NCBI GenBank assembly: GCA_036346275.1
Contig: CM070721.1
Location: forward strand, 54,337,869 to 54,401,868
From: Otatea glauca
Taxonomy: Eukaryota; Streptophyta; Magnoliopsida; Poales; Poaceae
DNA length: 64,000 nucleotides
Reading direction: 5' to 3'
How positions within the stretch are numbered: position 1 is the first letter of the stretch; each line of letters begins with the position of its first letter. Both the position numbers and the translations under genes were made by a program. Below the pieces are notes generated by a model that saw nothing but the letters and a program-made list of their open reading frames with translations, ran no database searches and had not been told where the DNA came from. Below, in pieces: positions 12,801-24,800 of this stretch.

Positions 12801-15800
12801 TGAACTCACCCTGCCAGTAATAGCTTAAAAATCACATTATTTTGTTATATGCAGTAACTAACAAGCAATGACAGTCATTTTTGTATGTCAAACTTTTGAT
12901 CTTTTGTAGGACCACATCGTTAGTGCTGTACTTCTGACAAAACTGGATACCTTTTTAAGCCGTGAGGAATATAATCAGCTTGTCTATGGGTCTTGTGTGC
13001 CCTCAGCTTGCAGATCTCGTCAATCTGGTAAGGTATCTATTATTAGGGACGATGATTCATTAGAAATTGTCCCTCCTGCTATTTGGAAGCCAAAGCCCTT
13101 ATGGACAGGAAAACAGGTTAGATGTTTCTATGAAACAACTTCTGTGTCACTGTTGACCTCAATCGTGACAGTTGCTTCAAAATCCAGCTGTGTAACTTTT
13201 TTGTTTACAGGTTATAACAACCATCTTGAACCATTTAACAAAAGGTCACCCGCCATTTACTGTGGAGCAGAAGGGGAAAATTTCAAAAGAATATCTTATC
13301 CCTAAAGACCGCCATGTTGCTAAAGCTAGAGATCCTTCAGAACTAGTTCTATATATTCATGATAATGAGCTCATAAAGGGCATGATAGATAAGGCCCAGT
13401 TTGGGAAGTACGGGATAGTTCATACAGTTCATGAACTCTATGGTGCAGATACAGCTGGAATACTGCTCTCAACATTCAGCCGCTTGTTTACTTTGTTCTT
13501 GCAGGTAAACTTCAAAACATTGTTTTCATCTTTTCATTATAGTTGACTCAGCTAGTAGCTATTGGTATTAGCCTTAGGTGTACTCTTTCTTAAACTAGTA
13601 GGTTGCTCGTGCGTTGCAACGGAGTTTCAAAAGAATGTGATACATATCATCAAATGTGATCCTAACATTTTTTTGGTATGATTCAGCTATGGGATCAAGA
13701 AAATGTAAATTATTTCATGGGATCTAGGAAATGCAAATTCAAATATATGCTTATAAATTCCTTAGGAGCCACATTTATAAATACTGAAATAGATTACTAT
13801 TATTGTATCTAGCATAAGGAGTGGGCGTAGAGAGACCCTTCTCTTGTTAGTTCAAAATTGAAACGTTGTTGACCAAATTCCAACTCGCACCAAATGTTTT
13901 CTTGCAGTTTTGAGTTCATAATATTTTTTGCAACAAATAAAACAATAATATGGAATAAACAAATATCATCTTTACATCACTAAATTTTTTCTCTGAAAGC
14001 CATGTCATCAGTCTAAAGGATGCCAAAATTTTGATGAAGAAACTCAGTTTACAGGGTTCAGTTCATAACTAAGCTTTCAAACCCTCAACACCACAATGTG
14101 CAAAGGAGTGTCTCATAAATTTCACAATCAGTTATGTAGGTTTAAATGTGTAATTTCTTAAAGAGAAAAGGTACACACTATTTATCCTCTTTGGCAAACA
14201 AATATTCAAAGGATGCATAGAAATATTTCATTTTCATGTGGTCATTATGAGCGAAGTTCATCCTCTCCACAAAAATTGGTAGAATTATACCAAGAGTCGG
14301 AAGGAATTGCAAATTGAACCCCTGCCTCCAGTGTTCCTAACAGAGAATGCGCCAAGAATGTTCATAACTCTAAATCAATTCTCATATCATAGAATGCAAA
14401 GTGGTATGCATCTCAAACAGAGAATGTGGATAAGTCTGATTAAAAATAATTTTTGGCAACATCTCTGATGGACACAAAGATTGATTCAGGACAAAGTACA
14501 ACGCATACAAGTCAACAAGCAAACAGAGATGCATATATGTTGAACACTAACATACCAGCAATCAGGTATACTGTCAAAATGATGATCTGAGAATGAGAAG
14601 CACAGCTCTGGCATGCCGCCACCACCTTCTGTCCACTAAGAGGCTTTACACAGTGGACACCATAGAATCCTGTGATTAGAGAGTCCTCGTATTGGCTAAC
14701 ATGTTGGTAGTATCTAGGCAACATCCGAATCAGCAACTGCACAGGCCAAATAGCAAGGTGATGGATACCTCACACCTCAGCACACAAGAAAGAAAACAGT
14801 TTCTTCTCTGTAACTAATTGCACTTAGCAGCACATTCTGTTTTAGATGTACCGAGACACAACTAAGTTATAGAGAAACAAGATTTTTTCCTAATTCAATA
14901 GAATTTCCGCAATGCAATTCAAATAACTGTGCAAACCATTTCACAAGCGATAGCATCTCCCAATAAATAATTTTATCCAATTTCATTTTGATTCTCAACA
15001 AATTTGCATCAATGGTATTTACAACAAAATTACCTTGAGAATTCAATAGAATTTCCACAATGCAATTCAAATAACTGTGCAAACCATTTCACAAGTGATA
15101 GCATCTCCAAATAAATAATTTTATCCAATTTCATTTTGATTCTCAACAAATTTGCATCAATGGTATTTACAACAAAATTACCTTGAGAATTCAATAGAAT
15201 TTCCACAATGCAATTCAAATAAATGCGCAAACCATTTCACAAGCGATAGCATCTCCAAATAAATAAGTTTATCCAATTTCATTTTGATTCTCAACAAATT
15301 TGCATCAATGGTATTTACAACAAAATTACCTTGACTTCCTATTTCTTCACCGTCTTAATAATGAAGCGATCATCTTGGGTGAGGTAAAATAAGCTCCCAC
15401 TTTTCCTAGGCGAAGCCAGCTCCCTCAGAGCTTCATTCCCGCAGATCACAAGCATATAATCCACCGAATCAATAGCGAACAACTTTTCAAGTGCCTGCAA
15501 AATCTGAAATCGCAGTAATAATACAGTAAGAGACAACAAAATCTAAAGCACATCACACATCGTTTAGAAGGAATCGCAAGCAAGCACCTGAACAACATGA
15601 GGCAGTAATCCTTCCATCTGAAATCTGATGACGAATGTGGTGGTGTGACCTTTGACCCCTCGGGTGGGAACCGCGTCAAGAACTTCTCTCTTGGATCAAA
15701 ATCCGTCGCTAAAACCCACGCACATTGCCAACATTTCACCAGGGCGATAACTAAACAGTAATGACCTGATGCCCAATTGCAGCTGCATCATGAGCTCATA

Positions 15801-18800
15801 GTTCTTATGGCCCTTGGAGATGGTTTACCCAGGTTGCTTCCCCTCTGGCATGGCGGCCACCGACAACGCCCAGCAAGGGCCTCCACTGGTTCCTCTCCGA
15901 GCACTCCGCTACGTTTGCATGTATGTTGCCCCAACTGCCGCCACGCCCCAAACCAAGTCAACCAAATCGATAGAGGAGGCGAATTTGGGGGCATTGGGCT
16001 TACCCTACGTGGAGGGAGGGAGGATAACGGTAGGATCGCCACTCCCTCTCCCACCGATTCTGGAATTAAGAATCAAATCGAGAAATCAAGACACCTTTCT
16101 AACGGAGGCAAGGAGGTGGGGTGCTTACGCCGAAGGCGGAGGAGTACGATGGGACGCCGTGGAGGTGTACGCAGTCGGGCTTGAGGAAGGTGACGTCCTT
16201 GCCCTTCTTGGTCTGGCTGGCAAGCCCGGCCTGCAGCTCTGGCCACTCTGCCGCTGTCCTCTCGCTCACCACCTCCCTTCGCAGCAGCACGACGAGTGGC
16301 ACGATCGCACCCTCGGCCTCGGCCGCGTCGCCGCCGCCACCCATGGGGCTTGACACGGACTTCGACCGAGTCGGCATCCCCTCCCCACCAGGCTCTGCAC
16401 GAATCCGGGGTGGGGTGGTGCGGTGACAGGGAGGAGAGGACCAGCGAGGGAGGCCGGATCGGCAGAGGGAGGAGGACGGGATTGCGTAGGGTGAGGAGAG
16501 TGGGAGGGAGAAGGGGATCACCGACAACGAGGCCCGGTAACCGTAAGAAGAGGAAGAGTGGGGAAAGGGGGTGGGTGATCGTCCAACGTAAGTGCGTTAC
16601 CGTCGAGAGTTAGGGAAGTGTGCGAATCGGGAGAGAAGAACGGAAGTTGCGTGGAAAGAGGGGTGGGGGCCGACGCGTGCGAGCGGGCACGAGGGGAGGT
16701 TGGACGAACATGGTAAACTCTTTCTTTTATTAGTTTAGATAGATGTTCTAACTGCAACTAAAACATTTATATCAAGGAGGCTCATTAGTAGCAACAGACG
16801 AGTCGCTTTCGGGGCGCCTGGACACCTAGGCGATAGCTAGGTGACCAAATATAGTAATATAGTGAATTACTGAATAACCATGTATACTAGATACCATTTT
16901 TTCAAAATAAACTGAGAATGTTCCAAGGTCAAGGGCATTCAAACATCGATATCTAAGTCTAAATCCTCTTGATGACTCTTATCACTTGGTCCACTCACGA
17001 GGAGTAGGTGGCGCTTGGCCATAATCATTGTCGATGTCTAGATCATCGGCCACCAAAGGTCCATGGACTTCATCCTCGTCTGAGCCTTGCTTTTCTTCAA
17101 CTGTTGAGCTTAAATTTGCACCACGTCGAGAGTACGTCATGGTCATCCTAGGCAGATTGCGGCCCTGAAGTGTTAGTGATGCACCAGTGGCTTCATCAAC
17201 ATGAGCCCACGAAAGATCTTCTCCATGGTGGACTTCGGTACTCATGTCAACCCATTCGTTGTCCCATTGGAACTCTTCTAAGATCAAAGGGTTGAAATTT
17301 GTCCCTTCCACATGCCTATTTTGAAAACGTTTCGCAATCTTCCGGTTGTATTGAATGTAGACCAAATCATTCAATCTTCGGTGCTCCAACCGGTTTCTTT
17401 TTTTTGTATAGATCTGAAAAGTAATCACTAATCAACAACTGAAAATACTTGTAATATAAGCAGCTATAAAATAAAGACAATGTAAATGCTTAGTTGCTTA
17501 CAAATATGAAGATGCTCCAATTGTATTCACAACCGGAGGTCGAACAACAAAGGCCGAGGATGTGCCTTGCAAACTTTTGAAGCGCTCTAGCAAGGCCACC
17601 AAAAGCACCCCACCAATCAACTAAAATGTAAAACATTGTATTTATATTAGAAACTTAGAATGTTTAAAATTGAATCAACTTAGAATAGAAGTTTAGCACT
17701 TCCGAGGGCTCTTTGTTTTTTGTTGCATCACAACTGATTGCTCTTCAAAGCTCTTCCTCATTTTCTCATAGTTATCTGCTTGGTCACTTATCTGCTTGGT
17801 CACAACTAATCATCTTTTCAAGCACATCATTGAATGCAATGTGGAGCCTCGAAGCATAGTCAATATCTTTTTCTTTGATGTCAAAAAACTTATTTGGGTT
17901 CAAAAACAATGCAGCCCCATATAGCATCAGAGTATGCCTGGAGCTGTAAAGAGCTTGAGCGTGGAAAGAAAAAGATAGCGAGAGATAGTTCCACGAAGAT
18001 ATCGTAGAACATGAAGAAGATGACTATAGTGGAGCTGAGTGGGAGCAGAAACGAACTGACTCAAGATATGAACTGGATATGAAATGTTAGGATGAGTGAC
18101 ACCAAGGTAAATAAGACTCCCAACGGGATGACGATAGTGAGTAGGATCCTCAAGAGGATCACTATAAGTAGTTCAAAAGGTGAACATTGAGCTCCATGAG
18201 AGTCTCGGCTGTGCGCTAATCAGTAAGGGAAGCACGATCAAGAAGATCCTGAATATACTTCTCTTGGGATAGAAAGAAGCCCTCAGATGTAGAAGAAACT
18301 TCAATCCCAAGGAAGTAGCGGAGGGGACCCATATCAAACATGAGAAACTGTTCACTGAGACGTGCCTTCGCAAAGGCAATATACTGAGAATCCTATCCAA
18401 TAATGATCATGTCATCAACATATATAAGAAGAGTCCGATCACGAGGCAAAGTGTGAACAAAGAGTGCAGGATCATGAGCACTACCAGAAAAGCCAGCCGT
18501 AGTGACTCTGCGTGAATGGCCACATAACAGAATTAAAGTTAGTCTTTTTTTAGTCTAAGACTTTCTGCTCCTTTGATCATCTAGTCATTAGGGAGGTGCA
18601 ACTACTCGATACAACTTTGGTCTTGCCTAAGCAATAGACACCATTTATTTTGATTAACATAGAGTTGGCTAATTGGCTAATTCTGCTTAGTCCTCCATTT
18701 TTTTTGCTTATCAAGGCTTATAAGACTATAATGTGAGAGCACTTAATGTACACCCCAACACTTGCTCAAGATGTTACCTCAACCTACTTTTTCATCACTT

Positions 18801-21800
18801 TTACCATAATTTCAGCAAGCTTCCCCAAAAAAAAATATCACCGATATTAAAAAACATTAACAAAAATTTGCATAATAATATGAACAGGAACAACACCAAT
18901 AATAAACTTGGAACCACGTGCCGAAGAACGGCCGAGACCATGCACTCGAGAATGCTCGGATCACATGCATCTAGGAGCAATCTTTACTTTTTGGCGTTGA
19001 CGAAGTATAAGTATTTATAGACAATAAATAAACAGCTAAGCTTCTCAAATAATATATAAATTTAACTAAGTTCACACGACCATTATTATGATATGAAAGT
19101 TCAACTAAACCGACTAGACACTATTAATAAAAAATAATCACTAATAGTAGATAACTGTGGTAGATGATGTGACAAGTGAAGTGATGGCGCTACTCCCATC
19201 CCATGCATATCGCCTTCATTGTTTACCTAAAAACATTAAAGAAGCAAGGGTGAGTCCACGACTTAGCAAGTATATAATAAAATAGTAAACTAACAATTCC
19301 GTCATCATTAGCTCATTTATGTCATTCTCCACATTAATCAATGTTAATTGCAACTCTATTGAAATGCAAATGCTATCTCTTCTCTTTAGCATATACTGGT
19401 ATAGCAGAGTGCAACACCCGTCGGTGTTTACTCAAGCCCTCCCTTTTTCATGTAGGGACTTCAAGCCTGTTCTCTTTCACACATGGACTTCATCTCTACT
19501 CCTGTGGAGTGCCTACTGCCTACCACATTAGGTCTTTTCTCTTCCTACTCCCATGTGACTGTCCACTCAAAGTAGGCTATAGATGCCACTTAGGTCTATC
19601 TCTATCTCATGATGCATATGATGCCACATTTTCCTTTCAAGGTATAAATCATCAATACCATGTTATACCATTCCAGTTGTCACGGATGAGTCAACAATAG
19701 TAAAGCAACAATATGAAAGTACTCATAGATTAACATGATAAATCATCCATAATCATTGAACAACAATTTAACCAACCGTCTACCATTCTACCATGCACCT
19801 ACCTTTTAACAACGTGAGACAGAGTGATTAGTGGTTGAAGCCAAACACGGGTCCACACCTCTTACAACAGTTGATTCCAACTCAACCACATACCATAACA
19901 ATACATAACATCAATCATAACAATTTCGCTTGTACGCATGACCCCGGACCTAACTTTCCCTCCTAGCGGACAACTTCCCCTTTGCTGTCCCGACGGCCGG
20001 ACAACAATAACTCCAAGCTCAGGAGCCCAAACATATCAAACCATATATGTTCTGAAAACTACACAAGATTACCTACAATTTCCTAGTTGGCCACATTTTC
20101 AAATTAATTCATTTAACCCCTCGTTTCTAGCCCCGAAGACCTTTTCTATTGTTTTACCGGACAATGGGCTTTACAATTTCAGAACTATTTTTATACAACT
20201 CTAAATATAGCAAACCATAGCATCTTTGAAATCTATGGAAAATTACCTAGCTTTCTATAGTTATGGACATGATTTATTCCAGCCATCATTTAGCCCTAGA
20301 AAGCAAATTAACACAACTGCACTCAGCAACGACCGATTTCTGGACAACAGCCTTCTACTAGACATAACTTTCTAATCGCTTTACCAAATCCAACATTCTT
20401 GTAATCTAATGAAACTTTAGACAATTATCTATACTTTTCATAACTTGGACATGCCATGAAGCTGACCGTAGATACGCCAAAACTAGCCTTGAAAACAGGA
20501 ATTGCAATTTACCGAATCCCGATCACCTCAAAACACCTTCCCAATGCCTTCCAACTTTCCCATTTATAGCTATTATGACCACGATATCACTCAACTACAG
20601 AGTCAACATGACGAATACCAATCTAGGGTTTATACTTGTCTCGAAATTCTGTCGGAAACTTCAGTCCTTCGCGATCCTCTCACGTTCCTTGCTCCTTCAC
20701 GCTTTGTGAAACTCCTGCACCATGTCCTTCAAGATCCTCAACACCTCTTGCACACGGTGACACAAACGGATCTCAATTTGGATGCACGGTTTGATGGGGA
20801 ACATGAAAGGACGAGGGAGGATCTTTGGACAAAGTGGAGAGGGCCGCAGGCGGGCGGGGATGGCGTCAGATCTCGGCAACGGCTCTGGCGGGCGGTGGTG
20901 TCGACAACGGCTTGGCTGGCAGTGGCGCCGACAGCTCGGTGGGCGCAGCGGTGGGATGGTGTGGCACAACTCTAGGCAGCGCCACGGTGGCGATGGCATG
21001 GGCGCGACGGTCGGGTGAGGCAGCAACTAGGGTTTCGACCTTGCCCCCCTCACCTCCCCTTTATAGCCGGCCGAACCAAGTCCAGCTCGGCACGCATGCC
21101 AAGTCCGGCTCAACCGGTCTGGCCAACTCTGTTCCTTTTTTTTAATTTCGTATTATTACACTTAATGAACAATCATTATGACCTTTTATTTTTGGGAAGC
21201 TATTTGCGGTTACCCGCAACAAGATTTAGCTGCGGTTGCTCCCTAAGCATGACACGTGGTGGTTCGGTGGTGGGCAGGAGTTGCACGCGCAAGCATTGTA
21301 GAGATTCTCTGCTTCATGCCGGTCAAAATTCATGCATGCATATGGGTCCACATGATTCAATGTTTGGATTTTCTGTGGCACCTTAGACCCATCCCTTACC
21401 CTTTTAACGCAAAAATATCGAAAAATTGAAGTTGATTTTTAAAAAGTTATCTCATGAAAATTTCAATTCGATAAATTTTAACTCGGAAAAATTCAAGTTG
21501 CGAAAATTTCAAATAATGAAAATTCATGTCAGGAAAATTTAAACTCGAGTAATTTCAACTCACGAAAATTCAACTCTGGAAAATTTCAACTCGGTAATTT
21601 CATATCGGGAAATTTCAACTCTTGTAAACTTTAACTAAAGAAATTTCAACTCAGAAAAATTCAACTCGAGAAATTTCAACTCGGAAAAATTCAAGTTGCG
21701 AAAGTTTCAAATCATGAATATTCAACTCGGGAAAATTTAAACTCAGAAACTTTCAACTCATGAAAATTCTGCTCGGGAAAATTACAACTCGGTAATTTCA

Positions 21801-24800
21801 ACTCGGGAAATTTCAACTCTAGAAATTTCAACTCGAGAAATTTCAACTTAGAAAAATTCAACTTGGGAGTTTCGACTCAGGAAATTTTAACTGTAGAAAA
21901 TTTCAACTCGAATTCGAGACAATTCGACTTGGATCCTAGGAAGATTCATTCCAAAAATACTAGAATAGCTTTCAAATACAAAACTAGAAAAACTACAAAC
22001 AAAAAAACGTGGTATAGAAGATCCTGACTAGAGATCACTTGCGTAGCATGTAGAAGATCCCAACTAGAGCACATGCAAGTATAGCTGCAGTCTTCGGACT
22101 TCGGAAAAAGCGTGGTTCCCACCTGCAGGCTTTGGAAAAAAGTTCAGCTACAGCGTGTCGTACATTTGTCTCCCATCTCGCTGCCCCACGACGCGCGTCG
22201 CGCGGAGAAGAAATTAGTGGAAGCAAAACGGGCGCTCGTACGCCATGTGGCATGCAACCGGTGCGTCCGCACCAAATGATCCATGAGGGTGACCGTTAGC
22301 AAAACCGTTTTTTTTAGAACTAGTTTTTGGGCCAGTGAATCAGAAACTAGGCCGTGTCGATGGCCAGTCCCATCCTGATAGCTGTGGACCCGTGGTCTCT
22401 ACCGAAACATCATGTTGACCCACCTGTTCTCACCTGGAGTCATTCATAAGTTGACACATCAAAGTTCATGTGTAAGCAGGTCTTTGACTAGTACATAGTT
22501 ATTGTCTACCAACAAGTGCTAGCATATTTAGTGAAATTTATTGGGTCTGATGAATCTTGATATCGGCACCAGATCTCTACTGAATCTTTTAGAACAAAAA
22601 GATCTCTACCTAATATAGCTGTGAATATCATCAAAATTGCTTAGTTGCCCTATTCGTATTGCATGCTGATGTTGTGATTCTAGTATTTGTTAACTTTTTA
22701 TCTGAATGAATTGCGCTGATCAACACTTTCATACATCTGATAAGATCACCAATATGTTTAAAAATGCAGCCTAATTGTTATAACCCTTTTCCTAAGCTGT
22801 TCTATTGTTATGCATTTAACTTTATTTTGGCTTTGACCCATGGTCATCACTTGGGTTTTTCTTGTTTCTTCTGAGTGCAAAATTCGTTGTTCATTTGTGA
22901 TATTGTAATTGTCGATGTAAGAAAAAATATTTTCTTTCAGGTGCATGGATTTACTTGTGGAGTAGATGATCTGTTATTATGCCAAGAATCAGATAAGCAG
23001 AGAAAGGAAATTCTTGGGAAAAGTGAACAATCCAGTGCAGGAGTTCATATCGATTTTACAAACCTTGGAGATGGTGATAAAGGTTTGTGGAATATTATCA
23101 TTACCAAAAATACTTTCTGCTCAAGCCTTTTCAAGCTTCAGACTTAATCGATCATCCGATCTACCATTTATTAATTAGTGCAGTGCCCATGCCTTGTGGT
23201 GGATGTCAAATAAATATAGCATAAGTTCTAAATTTAAAAATACAAAAATAATTATCCTCAAATCTAAAATAACACACATAATTCGCATCAGATCAATCGG
23301 CCACATGCATATACACGTGCATACGATGTAATCCAAATAGCACACACATCTGCATAGATCTATCAACAAAAGATCTTTTGGAGTGAGGAGTGGGTGGTAG
23401 AACCTACCATCACAACCACCAACTCCTTTTTATATGAGTAAACATGATTGCCAGGACAAATTTTTTTATCTGTTCGTTTCACTATTTTTTTGGTTCTCCC
23501 TCACTAACATAGCTCTATCGAAGGTTAAAATCCTTGTATATCCCCCATTGTTTACTGAGGAAAGCAAGTTCCGTTGTTATTGTAATGAGAACAGTAGGGG
23601 ACCCTACCGAGAATAATATATATTAATAAGTGAAAGAAGGTACATAAACTACTACTCCCTCCATTTACTATATTTGTCCATGGCTTAGGGAGTATCCATT
23701 TCAAAATATTTGGCCATTGAGAGAATGAAGAGTGTTATTGCAATGTTTCCACACTCTACCCCTACTTAAATGTTTTTAAAAAATGTTAAGTGATTGTGTT
23801 ATATCATTTAATAAGGGTATGCATAGTCATTTCTTATCAATATTTTCTTAGATTTAGTGCTTTCTTATCCTGCGTGTATGGTGGGCTGTGGACAAATACA
23901 GTGAAGCGGAGGGAGTATACAGAAGAGTCCAAAGAGCCCAAATCCATCCTAACAAGGCAGAAGAAAACAGGAAACACCGAATATGAATAGGAGCAGAAAC
24001 ACAAATTTAGCTAACTAACAATCTTTGCAAAAATCACTTCCCGATGTCAGGGATTAGCCCATACATCTTGAGAAAACATCTGTCATACTCTGAGAAGCCC
24101 CTATCCTGAAACAAAAACTTCATCCAATGTGAATATTAGGAGGGTCTTATAAAAAAATTTCTGTTCCTTTGCAGCCAAATGCGCCAGCAACCAAGTGTGA
24201 CCAGTTCTTTGTAGAAAATCTTTAGATCCATCTGCTTGTTGTCTAGCAAGTTGCCACATTTGCTTAATGGCTGCAATCAATAACAAGTCTTTTAGCATTG
24301 AAGGTTTTACTAGTGGAAGTTGATTACCCTGTAGTTTTTCACTATGCTAACTGTTATAGAAAGGTGCCTTTTTGAAAATGTGCATATAAACCAATGTTAT
24401 TAAGTCGTAAAGTTAAGTCGAGTCGCCATAGTACCGACTTGCCGACTAGTCGGCAACTAGTCCATCTACCACCTACTGCTGCTATTCTCCTACTATTATG
24501 TCTAGATGTAGAATAGAGCAGCAAAACATAGAGAAGGAATGAGGTGAAAGGGAGAAGATTCAGACTCCAGGGAGAAGAATCAAACAGTCGGACAAAGCAT
24601 CATCCACAACAAATTGAACACTTTGCCTAGATTATTATTGCAGACATGTGCTAGCAAAATGAAGCAGATCAGCGAAGACAGAGTAGTGACCTGTGAAGAC
24701 AGAGCAACGAACCCGACGGGCTGAGGCGGTCGACAGGTAGAGGTGGTGGATGGCGGAGCGGCTCCAATGAGGCGCATGTGCTAACGCGGATGGAAGGATG

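Larger units (their letters stand above)
13595..16739 (-). mobile_element. Non-autonomous Helitron with captured gene exons, in NRPA1 intron 13
   Basis: On the minus strand the element starts TCTAAACTAATAAAAGAAAG at 16739, matching the grass Helitron 5' consensus (TC..., with TACTA-like words). It ends ...CAACCTACTAG at 13595. The end is preceded by a GC stem-loop (stem GTTGC/GCAAC over 13602-13620, inside CCGTTGCAACGCACGAGCAAC), the grass Helitron 3' hairpin. The flanking host bases are A before the 5' end and T after the 3' end, as expected for insertion between A and T without target duplication. Length is 3145 bp. There is no Rep/helicase coding sequence. It carries PP2C and PIP5K exons in its own orientation, antisense to NRPA1. 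Confidence 0.82.

Noticed and set aside
15777..16353. Plus-strand frames of 135-179 codons in the Helitron
   Set aside because: They are antisense to the captured PP2C and PIP5K exons, which carry family similarity and splice sites on the minus strand.
21420..21915. Regularly repeated short units, CRISPR-like at first glance
   Set aside because: Units are contiguous, 14-17 bp, degenerate and without unique spacers, in a plant intron; it is a minisatellite.
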